A stretch of 48,087 bases of DNA from Heterostelium multicystogenum (lineage: Eukaryota > Evosea > Eumycetozoa > Acytosteliales > Acytosteliaceae): NCBI GenBank assembly GCA_003667245.1, contig RCNN01000170.1, positions 1 to 48,087 of the forward strand, in the 5' to 3' direction. Of this stretch, positions 1 to 11,160 are shown piece after piece. The translations under genes and the position numbers were made by a program. Position 1 is the stretch's first letter. Every line of letters starts with the position of its first letter. The notes under the pieces were generated by a model, which worked only from the letters and a program-made list of their open reading frames with translations, was not told where the DNA came from and searched no databases.

Positions 1-1184
1 TACTATGGCAACTACACAGTTCCATTGACGGGGTATGTACAAAAATTTTATAGACCTAACATTCTCAGTATCAGTTCTAATATTCTTATTTGATTCCAGA
101 TTTTCTTAAAGGACTCAGTATACTTTGGTGTATTGATTACATCTGTCATATTTATATTTTTAAGTATTGTTCTCAGTGGACTCGTTTGGTACTATAGAAA
201 CTCTCCACTCCATCAGATCTGCCAGTCCTTATTTTGTTTGGTGCTTATTCTGGGTGGAGTCATCACATACATCGGTTGCATACATTGTATATGTAATCCC
301 AGTTACCGATGGATCCTGTGCTTCAAGATACTGGTTGCTCGTCATTGGATATGCTCTTCTAATTGGATCGCTTGTAGTCAAGAATTTCCGTATCTTTTTG
401 ATCTTTGAATCGACCAACAAGTCTCTAAAGGTCGTCCGTATCACCAATGCCCACTTGATGCACCCTGGGTCGCAGGAATTTGCCATTCCTCTCAATTCTT
501 ACTGGTGCTCTTCACCGTTTCCACCGTTGGAAATGCCAGAGCAGTGACCTCCTTCAACGACAATCTACAAAAGTATGAATACACCGTTGTTTGCAAAAAT
601 AGCAAGCAAGTGGAAACTATGTCCTATAACACTGTTTGGCTGTATTTGGTGTCATGTTGATCTGTGGTATCTTTGTTAGTTGGAAAATCAGAACTGTGGC
701 ATATCGACGAGTTCAATGAGAGCAAGCCATTTGCCAACACACTCTATGCGGTCCTACTCTCTGCTTTTATTGTTGCAGTATTGCTTGTATCGCCTCAAAC
801 CAAGAACTCCGAGTCAACTATCATCTGCGCAGCTGCCATCCTTCACAACCAGCATCGCTACTCATTCTCTTTGTGCCAAAGTTCTGGAGAATTCTACTTG
901 TATGGTGCTTCATCAACTGAGATGTTCAGCAGCGTAACAATATGAGTGCAATTGCCTCCTCGAGAAACTCTAACAAGAACTCCTCGAAGTACAGTGGAGG
1001 AAGCAGCAGCAGAGGGGATTCAGTGGAGGATTAGACGAAAGAGAAATGGCTTCAAGATCAATGACCAACACCAACAGCAACACCAACAGCAACACTAACA
1101 GCAACAAACAACAGCACCAGTAACTTGCCACCAAGCGAACAACTGAGTTCAATTCACGCCCAGTTCGATTCCACGAGGATGTAG
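1..1184 (+). CDS. Class C (GABA-B receptor-like, Grl) GPCR, 3' part, frameshifted
   Basis: This is the seven-helix part of a dictyostelid family 3 GPCR, a plasma-membrane receptor coupling extracellular ligand to G proteins; the ligand-binding ectodomain would lie upstream of the window. A 63-nt intron (37-99) joins YYGNYTVPLTGY to IFLKDSVYFGVLITSV, which opens TM1. TM2 (SIRSASP, then LFCLVLILGGVITYIG), TM3 (RYWLLVIGYALLIGSLVVKN), the ECL2 cysteine (EYTVVCKNSKQ), TM5 (GIFVSWKIRTVA), TM6 (DEFNESKPFANTLYAVLL) and TM7 (LILFVPKFWRILL) follow in order. They lie in three frames, with shifts near 205, 235, 275, 450, 645, 700 and 850. At about 643 one extra G in a GG run would restore the frame. The Asn/Ser-rich cytoplasmic tail also changes frame, so the stop (1034 to about 1240) is uncertain. 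It has more shifts than its neighbours and could be a pseudogene. Confidence 0.8.
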
Positions 1185-1410
1185 CACCTTCAGACGATCC
1201 TAGACCAACGTATCATAAACCAACAAAAGAACCAAAAATAAACAACAACAACTTCACATCCATCTTAAACTTTACCTTTGATTTCACTCAAGTCAAGCTC
1301 ATTAGCTTTAATAGCTATTAATATTATCTAGATTTATTGTCATCAAAGATTTTGATGGTTGAGTTGTGTGTATGGGCAAATAGTGAAATCTACTTTTTGC
1401 ACACAAAGAT

Positions 1411-1443
1411 CAAGAACTGGCTTTGATGGACGTCCAGTTCTTG
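1411..1443. repeat. Perfect 10-bp inverted repeat (hairpin)
   Basis: CAAGAACTGG at 1411-1420 is the exact reverse complement of CCAGTTCTTG at 1434-1443, with a 13-nt loop. It lies downstream of the GPCR gene and 57 nt before a second hairpin. It may be part of a 3' UTR or a structured RNA; no function is assigned. Confidence 0.75.
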
Positions 1444-1500
1444 TTTAATCATTAACGACTCATTCACACACACTAGTTAATTAAAGATCTATAATTATTG

Positions 1501-1542
1501 GTTGTTGGTGACACTAGATATTTTCTAGTGTTTACCAACAAC
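1501..1542. repeat. Long imperfect hairpin
   Basis: GTTGTTGGT (1501-1509) pairs with ACCAACAAC (1534-1542) and CACTAGA pairs with TCTAGTG inside it. A 2x3-nt internal bulge separates the two stems and the loop is about 5 nt. This gives a 16-bp paired hairpin in otherwise simple AT-rich DNA. Confidence 0.75.
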
Positions 1543-2251
1543 GTTCTAGTACTTTTATCACTTGTTGGCTGACTTATTTCGAAGGCACACAGCCCTGTCT
1601 GTTGAGATTTGTTAAGGTGATTATCATAATAGTGATTGAGTGTAAATAGAACCCCAAAAAAAAAGGGTCAGATGGTGTTGCTTAAAACCAAAAGGATTAT
1701 TCCAAAAGATAACCAAAATTTTTTTTATCTAGGATAGCAAAGAAACCTAGTCAGATATTTATGTTTTTATATTTTTTTGCAAAAGAATGTGTTGTGACTT
1801 GACCTGACCACTTGAAAAGTGGGGGTAAGTCTTACACATTGCAAAACTGCAAATCTGAAATATAATAATAAATCAATTCAATTCATTTATTCACATCATC
1901 AAGCCAAGATAGACAAAACACCAACACACACATATATTATATATAAATAAATTAAGATATACTATACTATACAGATAATAAGAATAATAGTTATTTGACT
2001 TTAGTGAATAATTTATAGTCAAGAAATAATAGATAGTTATAAATATAGAAAGATAAAAGTAGATAGAAGAGACAGATATATAGAGTTAGATAGATCTAGA
2101 AGAGATTGATTGAATTGCGTTGTGGTGTCTGTATGTTTTGTTGTGGGATGATGGTTGGTTGCTTGGTTGGTTGTCCACCCTAACTAATTATTATTAGAAA
2201 AAAAAAAGTAAAAAACAAAAAAAGTAACACAGAGGCGTGGAGAGGAAGGAC

Positions 2252-5200
2252 ATGGGCGATTCTGTTATTCTGAGTATCCTGAGCCTTGTAGACAAGAGAC
2301 TCAATCGATTCAAAGGCTCTTCCACTGGCTGCACTACTAGACATCAGATAGAGACCACCATTGAGAACTACAGAAAGACGCGTGAAATCCTGAACAATGC
2401 AAAGAAGCTGCTCATGAAGGATACTACCACCGTTGCCACTGACGAGCTGAACAACAACATACAGCAGATCGACATCAGACTCACACTGGCGACAATCGAG
2501 GAGAACACCCTCACCAAGCGATTGATGGAGTGCGATTTCAAAGAGAGCGACTATGTATCACCTCCATCTACACCAACAATGCCTGCATTGGCTACTCTTG
2601 CCTCTGCCAAGATACCGGCTATTGTAAACGTCAACAGCTAGTACATTATCACCAGCACCCACTCCCACTCCAACTTTAACTTCAACTTCAACACCAACGC
2701 CAACTCCATCAGAAGGTTCAAACGATAAAGTAATCATCCCTCTGGGATCTGCATCTACATCAATACCGGTTTCTCCTAGAAAAGTACAAGCACAGCAACA
2801 GCCAGCAAAATTAGAGTCAACGACTACAACAGCAACAAAATCGCCAACAAATGCTACTACAATCACTACAGGATCGGATGCAACTAAAGAGTCACCAAGA
2901 AAACCAAACAAACTCAGTGTCGACGAGAAGACCTTCTAATCCACCAATTGTTTTGCCAACAGACACTACATACAACTCTGAAAACCCAGAGTATGTTCCC
3001 GTGTCGAAGAGAGGCGAACAAATTACCAAGATGCTACAACAACAACACTACCAAAATGAAACAATAGTAATACCTAGAAAGCAAAGCAAGTCGACAAAGA
3101 GAAACAGTCGAAAGATATCTAACGCAGCTCAAGATAACAAACCTATCTCCAGCATTAATGGTGATGTTAAGAACAATGGCAGCACCTATATAAGTAGCTC
3201 GATAGACAAGCCAACCTCTATAGACAAGTCTCCTTCATCTTCATCGAACTCCCTTAATGGTTTAGGCGACAATAATAATGGGATTATCATCAATTCAAGC
3301 GAAGAAGCAACAACAGAAAACAGCAACAATCGAAAAAGAATCTAAGCAAGAAGAAGAACAATTGGTAAAGCAACAAAGTGTTGAGAAGGAGAATGAAATT
3401 ACAGAAACCAAAGAAGTGGTTGATACTTCTGTTATTGATGTTTATAAAGCAGAAAAAGAGCAACTACAAGATCAAGAACAAGGGCATGAAAAGGCTTCAC
3501 AAGAACAAGAGCAGAGACAAGAACAGGAGCAAGATCAAGAGAAAGAGAAAGAAAATGAAAATCAACAACAACAACAACAACAGCAACAGCAGCAGCAACT
3601 ACTACCATCATCTAGCGCTAATGTTGATAGTAGCAATTTTTACGGACAGAGTATCCTATCAAGCTCTATTGCAGATTCATTCATTTTAAAGCAACAACAA
3701 CAGCTTGTCAAAACAACGTCGGGATCAGACCTAACTATTTCACAAATTATTCAACCATTTGTATCTTCGGATCACATCATACCATCTTCATTGCCATCCA
3801 ATATATTGGTTTATGAAAACACCAATCAAAAGATATCACAAAAACTCAAGATGGCCAAACATATACCCATCAGAAAGTCATCTGAAGCTAGAATTGGACA
3901 TGCAAGAACCAACTCAATTTTAAACATACAGAGAGCCAATAATAATAGTAATATATTTTCACAATCACTTCCAAACGCCAATTCATATATAGAAAATGCC
4001 AACAACAGTAGTATCAACAGCAGCAGCGGTAGTAATAATTATGGAAATGGCAGACCAATAGTAATGAACGACTTTATCAATCATTCTCCTACTAAAAGTA
4101 GCCCAGTAAATGGCAATGGCAATAGCAATAGCAACAGCAACAGCAGTATTAACAGTAATATTAAAATTAGTAATGGCAATGTTAATACAGGAGGACAGGG
4201 TGAAAGATTGGCGATCTTACAGTCATTGTTAAAAACCGAAGAGTTGACAAATAATGCCGATCGTAAGGTGATGGATGAGATCAATAAGGTCACTCGTCAA
4301 AAGTCAGAGGAATTGTATCAATTGGTTTGGGAGGTGCGTAACCTCGACAAGGCGATTGCTACTGTACTAAGCAATCAGGTTACCATCGCTGACATTTCCG
4401 TCAGCAAGTACGCCGACGATGCAAGTAATCGTGCCAATGGTGCTGGTCAAAACGGAATGAACGGCTCTACAAACCAATCGAATACAGTGACTGAGTTGTC
4501 CATCCAGCTGAAACACTCGCTGGAGCGTCTACTCATCTTGATGCGAAACGTTCCAGCCATTTTAACTGAGACACTGTCGCGTGCTGGTTACTTGCGCGAA
4601 GACTCTGAGAAGCAGTCCATCACAATCTCTCACAGGCTATTGTTTTCTCGTTATTTGGCAACTGCTTCACTGCCACTGATGAGCGTCTCCTCTTGCTGCT
4701 TATTCGTAAGATTGCAGAGTTAGAGTTCTCTCGCTTTTCCGACAAGCGCAAGTTTGGAACACAAGAGCCATTCTCTTTCACCTTGTTATCCACCTACTTG
4801 AAGTGCACATTTGGTAAGCCCTATGTTATTTCTGTTCTAAAGGATTTGATTGTTTCCATTATCCAGGATCACAACATGAATCTAGAAAATGACCCACAAA
4901 AGAAAGCAATGTTGGCAGAGATTGGACTGGATGAAGAGCCTCAGGTCGACCAGAATTTGCTTTTACAGCAGTTCAGTGGTGAGTTTTTGCAACGTGTCAT
5001 CGCTCTTTCTACTGGATTGCCATATGGACTTCGTTGGATGTCTAAAGTCATTATTGAGATGTATCAAAAGCACCTAAAATCTACTCGTCCTGATGACTTC
5101 CAAGAGACTGAGTTTACACGTATAAAGGATGCAGCAATGGAGCGTGAGTTGATGATACATCTTGTGTTTGAGAATTTCTTCATCCCTGCGTTGTTGCGTC

Positions 5201-7096
5201 CAGACCATTATGGAGTACTTCCAGGTTTGAGCATAAGCCACAAGACACGTCACAATCTCATTCAGATTGCCAAGATGGTTTTAACATTCCTATCTAATCC
5301 TCAGTCCATTCCACCTTGGTTGAATGAAAGCATGAATCTGGAAGCTAGAATCAATGAGTACTTTAACGAAATCTCAATGGTAGAAGAGCCAGAAAGTTAT
5401 TATAATAGTAAGTTGGATTTACACAACAAGACAATACAAGTCGGCTAATACCTTTGAAATACAGGACCAGTTTATGAAATGGAGTTGGGACAAAACTTAT
5501 TAGTTTCATCCACAGATTTATTCCAAATATTAGAGTTGATTTATCACAATAAGCCAGAGTCCAAAGATGTTTCGGAAACTGCAGGACTTCAGTTGGAGAT
5601 GGTTGAGATGATCAAAGATGTACAGCCTGCCCACCACCTCCAGGATGGAATGAAATTCTTGGTTATTAATGTTATTCCGAGAAAGAAGGAAGGTAACGAA
5701 TACCGTTATTCCATGCAAATAGGACAGGCAGTTCGATTGGCAAAGGAGAATTTAATTAGAGCTCTCTGTGTTCTCAATTTCCTTTGTGGATACACCTCGA
5801 CTTCGATCTGTGAATTGCTTTTGCTTCAGTGTGGACGTTCACGTTCACTGGAGCTGAACATTCTCGAGGCACAAATCGAAGAGACCATCCGTAGTTTGTG
5901 GGCACTTCCAGACCACTATAAGAATAATGACTACCAGTTATTAATTGACTCGATGCTCGAAGACTACAACAAGCGTGAGAAGAAGCGTAATATGGAGCGT
6001 CAAATCAAGATGTTGTATCTTGACCAGCTCCAGAGACATACCTCTCAGATCATTTCACAGAAGAATATCAATCTTGAGTTCCTTACCAACCAGAAGTTCC
6101 GTCACTTTAGAGAGCATACCTACGCACGTATGCAAACCGAGTTTGTCAGTGAGTTTATGTCTCGTTTCTCCATCGACACTGGCAACTGTTCATGTTCTCC
6201 AAATATCGATGACAATAATTCTAGTATCTGTGGTACGTGTAGTTTGAAATCCACAATGATTGGAACATTCCTCAAGCGATCCAAAGACGCAATGGAAAAA
6301 AGTGACTGGTGGAAAGGATCTGATGAAGAGGAGCTTGAAATTGCACTTCACACAGTTGAGAGAAATCTCATGACCCAAATTTATAATTAGTAAGTAGTTA
6401 TTAGTCTATTGAATTGGATCTCATTTTTCTAATCTTGGCATATGTCAAACAGTACATTTAGTGTTTCAAAAGAAGATGTAAGATTTACCAATCAATTGAA
6501 ATCGAAATCCGCGAGAATCGACCACAGATCATTATATATTCCAGATAAATATGCCAATCAAGCACCATGGGAGCTTGCACAACAAGAAATTCGAAAGATC
6601 AATCTTTATAAATCGCCTTATGATAAACTGAAATGTATAATAGATACATGGAATATTATTTTTAGTAAGTAGAAATCAATGATACTGGTCAGATGACACT
6701 GAAGATTTCATTTTATTAACATTTCTGGCCATTGTTCATCTAGATTATACTAAACCATTGGGAGAATCTGGACCAGATGACTTTTTGCCGATTATGGGAT
6801 TTGTCATTGTAAAAGCACGTCCTGAGAATCTACTGTCAAATATTCAATATATTTCATTGTACTCTTTAAATATCGATCCTACTGCCGAAGTATGGTTTAT
6901 GAATCTCAAATCTTCGATTGAAGTGGTAAAGGAGATCATGAATGACGCACTCAACTATCACGGCTGGACCAAAGGTATACTTCAGCCAACAACCGACAGA
7001 ATGGATGCAATGAAGAAAGAGCTCAAGAAGAAACAAAAGAGTAAACGATATAGAGCATCAATCATTCGTTTAGAAACATCAACATCTTCACTTTAG
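2252..7096 (+). CDS. RasGAP + VPS9 domain protein (GAPVD1/RME-6-like)
   Basis: This is a large endocytic regulator combining a Ras-GAP domain with a C-terminal VPS9 (Rab5-GEF) domain, the architecture of GAPVD1/RAP6/RME-6. Start is the ATG in MGDSVILSILSLVDKRL. A helical N-terminus (to about 2570) is followed by a long Thr/Pro/Ser-, Gln- and Asn-rich linker (2640-4200). The RasGAP core (about 4200-5400) includes LFGNCFTATDERLLLL and ENFFIPALLRPDHYGVLPG; the classical FLR arginine finger is not evident. The VPS9 domain carries SGPDDFLPIMGFVIVKA and NLLSNIQYISLYS (6760-6870). Introns at 5408-5464, 6390-6452 and 6665-6743 keep the frame exactly. Frameshifts lie near 2640, 2935, 3340 and 4650; at the last, one extra T in CGTT restores the RasGAP motif. 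It probably acts on endosomes, activating Rab5 while down-regulating Ras; this role is inferred from the family. Confidence 0.88.
3560..3600 (+). repeat. CAA/CAG poly-glutamine tract
   Basis: An uninterrupted CAA/CAG run encodes poly-Q inside the disordered linker of the RasGAP-VPS9 gene. Such tracts are common in dictyostelid proteins. Confidence 0.85.
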
Positions 7097-7542
7097 CAAC
7101 ATGGACGCTTAATCAAAATAACCATAAACTAAAATGTATTTATATATAATAATTTATTAATAAAATTCATTGCTCATCACAAACAAGATCTTTGAGCATT
7201 ACTCCAATGTGAAGGTTGACTTTAAGTTAGAAGCAAATCCAACTCTTTCGAAAGTATCCAACAAAAAATTCCGACCAGAACTTCAAGAAATATGTTGGAT
7301 ATTTTACATTCTCCTCCATGTATCAATTACCTATTATGGAAGAGGATTGAAAGATAGCTTGATTTTCGGATAGATTAATATCTAGGTCAAAACAAGTATT
7401 TCTGAAAAAATTGATGCTTTCTGATATTTTTATTAAAAATAACAATTAGAGTTGAATTTTTTAGATTATTTTTGACTAAATTAAATAGACACCATGAATT
7501 CATTTAAAGTTACAATTTTTAAAAAGATTATTAAGTAAACTG
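7097..7542. other. AT-rich intergenic region
   Basis: The only open stretch (7170-7373) encodes a 67-residue peptide with no recognisable motif and no proper ATG context. I see no supported gene. Confidence 0.5.
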
Positions 7543-9270
7543 ATGGAAAAGACATTATTTTCATTTGTAATAAACAACAAATTTTTAAATCATTTGATAT
7601 TCTATTATATCAATTATATTCACCAGAAAAGAGAAATAAAGTAAGTGTCGTTACCATTCATTGACAATTATTATTAATATCAGATAATTAATATTAATGT
7701 CAAATATTTTTATTTTGTATTCTTTTATATAATTATTGTGTATAAAGAGCACTCAAATGGTCAGTGTATTCAGCAAAAGCTGAAAATTTAGTATACCATG
7801 GATACACAGAGTTATTAAGAAAAATGATAAGTACTGGCGTAAATGTCTCAAACCCTGAAAGGTTGGGACAAATAGCAGCTAAAAGAGGTCATTTGGATAT
7901 ATTGAAACTATTGGAAAAGAATCACCTTCTCAGAGGAAATGAAGTGGATATTGCAGCCAATTTTGGTAGTGTGGATATAATAAAGTATCTTATTGGAATT
8001 GGACAAACCGTAACAAAATCAGCAATGGATTATGCAGCAAAGTCAGGAAATTTCGAGTTGTTAAAGTGGTTTCATGAGAATAGAACTGAAGGATGTTCAA
8101 CTTTTGCTATTGATTATGCATCTATCAACAACCGACCAGAGATAGTGGAGTGGCTGTTTCAAAACAGGTCGGAAGGGTGTTCAAGCCTAGCTTTTGATTG
8201 GGCTGCAAGAAATGGAAATATGGATATGATCAAATTACTCTTTCAAAAGAACAAGTCTGCGACATTTTCTTCAAAGGCTATAGATATGGCTGCCGAAAAA
8301 GGCAATTTGGATATCATTAAATATATTACAACGAATCATCCTCACATTTCATGCACATCCGATGCCATCGACAAGGCATCTTCAAATGGTCATCTCGAAA
8401 CAGTCATATATCTAAATGAAAATCGAACGGAAGGATTATCTCAAAGTGCAGTTTACCAAGCAGCGAGAGCAGGTTATCTTCCTATTGTAAAATACCTCTG
8501 TGAGAATACTCATATCAAAGTTCCAGATTCAACCATAGAAGATTCTATTCGATCTGATAATATGGATGTCGTTTGGTATCTTGTTGGAAATAAGATAAAG
8601 AAAAAGGATCTTGATTTTGGAAGAGAGTTAAAAAGATTGGCATGCTTTGGAATGATAGATCCGATTGATTATATATTGAATTTGCCTTTGGTTAGGCATT
8701 GTGGTTTATATCCATTGCAAAAATGCAATTCACAACGCTGTTTTAAATGGTCATCTAGAGTGTTTTTCTCTATTTATTCAACCATTACTCTATTCTGTTT
8801 CCAGAAACACTTGTAACCAAACCATATTTCTTTGCAGCATCTATGGTAATGTCCAAGAATAAGAAAATAATACAACATTATCTTGATAATCAGCACACTT
8901 ATGGATATTTGGAAAACAGTTGAAGTTCATGTACATTCTATTATCCATAGACTTATCAGGTCTGATATCATTCAGTTTTTATTTGGAGAAAAACATACTT
9001 TCAAAACAAGTTGTATTCAAAAAGTTGATAGAAATAGATTACCTTCCAGCAATAAGACTATTTGAAAAGCATTATATTGACAACATAAATGATTATAAAG
9101 AATATCTTGACACGTATAGAAATCATTCATCTCGTTACCTACGGCAATTCCTACCTCCAGTAGAGCCAGTGGAAATAGTTGCTGAATCGATAGAAGAATC
9201 ACCTGTTATTTCTATTTCCCACATTAAGCATGTTTCTAGAAGACAATCAAAGAAAAATAGAAAATTGTAA
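7543..9270 (+). CDS. Dictyostelid ankyrin-repeat protein (copy 1)
   Basis: An intracellular ankyrin-repeat protein of a family expanded in dictyostelids, presumed to mediate protein-protein contacts; its partner is unknown. Exon 1 (7543-7640) gives the family N-terminus MEKTLFSFVINNKFLNHLIF. A 107-nt intron (7641-7747) joins it in frame to ALKWSVYSAKAENLVYHGY. About ten degenerate ankyrin units follow, with phrases such as AAKRGHLDILKLLEKN, AAKSGNFELLKWFHENRTEG and AAEKGNLDIIKYITTNH. The recurring NRTEG/NRSEGCSS spacing is family-typical. Near 8690 the frame changes to NAVLNGHLECFSLFIQPLL, then again near 8775 and 8905, before a basic tail ending RRQSKKNRKL. The short exon 1 was found from family resemblance. 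A relative lies inverted at 11161-12893. Confidence 0.8.
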
Positions 9271-10003
9271 TCTGAATTAAATAAAAGTATATACTCAACT
9301 TTTTAGTCATATTAATTTAATGTTTATTTGCCCATGATTTGAACTACAGGTTTAATATAACTTATATAAAAGTATACCATTCTTGTTTTTCATGATGAAT
9401 TATTATTTAATTACTACAGTGACAGTTATTTTAGTATTTCAAACAATCATTTTTCAAAATATCAAATTATATCTATGTTGGGATTTAATCAAAGATTTTG
9501 TGATGTAATATAAGATATGATGGGTTTGATTAATTATATTTTGACCACCAACAACTACCCTCAATTTATATTTTAGATTTATCTTTTTTAAATGTGTGTT
9601 GTTTTTTGTATTATTATAATGAACTGACTATCCCAATATAAATCCGAAAGTTCGAAACACATACCTCACATAAAATAGTGTATTTCCCAAAAAATATTAT
9701 TATTAATTAATATGTTAAATTATTTTTTATCTTTAGTACTATAGATAAAAGCAACAGCGTACTTTAATCTAATTCTGACGATAGTAATTTTAAATCTGTT
9801 AAGATTTTTAAATTTAAATTAAGAATATTAATAATTAAATTCAAAGTAATAATTTTGAAAGAAATCTCAAAATGGGTAGATATAGAATTAGTTTATACCC
9901 AATATAAATAAAATACTAAATTTAAAAATTAGTATGGTTGATAAAAACTATAAATAGAGACTTTTTCAATCATTTCAATCATATCAAATCAAAACTAAAA
10001 ATT
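9271..10003. other. AT-rich intergenic region
   Basis: Very AT-rich DNA with no coding features seen. The last part should contain the promoter of the downstream micro-gene. Confidence 0.5.
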
Positions 10004-10043
10004 TATATAAATTTAAGTTAATCAAATACTATCAAAAATGACT
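10004..10043 (+). promoter_or_regulatory. Start-site block shared with 25482-25521
   Basis: These 40 nt match 25482-25521 at 37 positions. The block includes a TATATAAA stretch, an identical 17-nt core (GTTAATCAAATACTATC) ending 4 nt before the start codon, and the first codons ATGACT. It is probably a conserved 5' leader or core promoter of two related micro-genes; the role is inferred. Confidence 0.75.
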
Positions 10044-10296
10044 TTAATTGGTAAATATTAAATAAAGTAATACCCTTAATTAATCAATTATTAATTTACT
10101 TTTAATAGCTTCTTTAACCTCATTCGGATCAATTCAATCAACTGGTTCCTCAATCCAAAAACAAATTGGAAGCCAATCTGGATCTAGTGCTATTCAATCA
10201 TCAAACAAAATTGCTTTATTACAAGCTAATGTTGATGCTCATGTTCATCTCGGAAACATTTTAAATCTTGATGCTGTAATTATTGCAGATATCTAA
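10038..10296 (+). CDS. hssA/2C-like small serine-rich protein (gene 1)
   Basis: A micro-gene of about 64 codons. Exon 1 is only 13 nt (MTLI plus one base), the intron is 10051-10108, and exon 2 continues ASLTSFGSIQSTGSSIQKQI and ends NILNLDAVIIADI. The MTL-x-x-SL-x-S-x-G start and the phase-1 intron after four codons are shared with the gene at 25516. They resemble the D. discoideum hssA/2C/7E small-protein family, whose genes respond to development. Ser and Gln dominate the first half; the second half contains NVDAHVHLGN. No signal peptide or membrane segment is present. The family assignment rests on the N-terminus and gene structure only. Confidence 0.65.
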
Positions 10297-10667
10297 ATTT
10301 CCAAGTTTATGTCATCATTGTAAATAATATTATCCTACTAAATAAAAGTATTGATCCTATTTAAATATCAATTTTAAAATATTTTTATATCCAGATGGAT
10401 AATTAATCCCTAAAAGTAAAGGGGAGTTCCACTCTTTGGATATTTTTTCATGGTGAATAGTATCAAACATTCTTGAATAGTTGAGGCAGGGATTGATTAG
10501 GTAGGGTTTAAAATACGATTGTTTTTTACAACAACCTGAAGTTGTTATGAACAATATTTTATGAAGTCATGACTAATATTTAAATGTTTCAAGAGTAGAA
10601 GTGGGTTTTCCTGTTTAACCAAAATGAGATTAGAAACTCCGCATGCGGAACAAAAAATCGAAATTTT
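10297..10667. other. Intergenic region with GC-centred palindrome
   Basis: No gene supported. A minus-strand open stretch at 10357-10554 has no recognisable motif. TCCGCATGCGGA at 10638-10649 is a perfect 12-bp palindrome just beyond the tRNA terminator. Confidence 0.5.
10652..10657 (-). terminator. Probable RNA polymerase III terminator
   Basis: A run of six T on the minus strand lies 10 nt after the last base of the tRNA-Glu gene, the usual Pol III stop signal. Confidence 0.7.
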
Positions 10668-10738
10668 CTCCCCTTCCGGGAATCGAACCCGGGGTATCAG
10701 TGTGAGAGACTAATGTGTTACCACTACACCAAAGAGGA
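10668..10738 (-). tRNA. tRNA-Glu (CTC)
   Basis: Read on the minus strand this folds as a 71-nt tRNA without encoded CCA. The acceptor stem is TCCTCTT with AAGGGGA, with one G-T pair. The D arm contains GTGTAGTGGTAACAC. The anticodon stem TTAGT/ACTGA encloses loop CTCTCAC, giving anticodon CTC. The T arm is CCGGGTTCGATTCCCGG, which also supplies the internal B box. The discriminator is G. No intron. A T6 Pol III terminator follows. Confidence 0.95.
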
Positions 10739-11160
10739 ATTATCTAAAAATTTGAAATTTTTCTAACATTAGGTTTTGTTTTATGGAAGATACCAATTTA
10801 TCATTCTGTGCGATCTTAAGATCACCGAAATTACCACCATATTATAAACATTGGAACAACACAAAGTATTTAATTTCGGCAAAAGTCTTCACTTTTATCA
10901 AAAACAAGGATCATTCAGTCATTTTATTAGTTTAAAGTATCGGTTGGTTTGTCGTTCATATTCGATAAATAAATCTTCTGGTACAACAAAATAGAGATGA
11001 GTCCATTCAGTGTAACAATTAATGTCGTCTTGTGTGAGTCTTGTCATGATAATATATAGTGATTAGATATTTTTTCTTTATATCACTTTCTGATTTGTGA
11101 ATGTTCATCATTAATTGTAAAGTAAAACTTTAAAAATAAACTATTTTATTATCCATCATT
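10739..11160. other. Intergenic region with one short open reading frame
   Basis: On the minus strand 11047-10919 encodes 42 residues beginning MTRLTQDDINCYTEWTHLYF and ending in a stop. It has a plausible composition but no recognised family, so I do not call it a gene. GATCTTAAGATC at 10812-10823 is a perfect palindrome. Confidence 0.35.

Larger units (their letters stand above)
1185..2251. other. AT-rich intergenic region with two hairpins
   Basis: No supportable coding sequence. It holds two strong inverted repeats (listed separately) just beyond the GPCR gene, a run of A9 and T8 near 1656-1728, and A-rich leader sequence before the next start codon. Confidence 0.6.

Noticed and set aside
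7170..7373. Possible small gene after the RasGAP-VPS9 gene
   Set aside because: No ATG context, no recognisable motif and AT-rich flanks; composition could arise by chance.
10357..10554. Minus-strand open frame next to the tRNA, possible retroelement remnant
   Set aside because: No reverse transcriptase, endonuclease or known TRE motif is visible.
10919..11047. 42-codon minus-strand frame starting MTRLTQDD
   Set aside because: Protein-like but short, with no family and no splice partner; left as a note in the intergenic entry.
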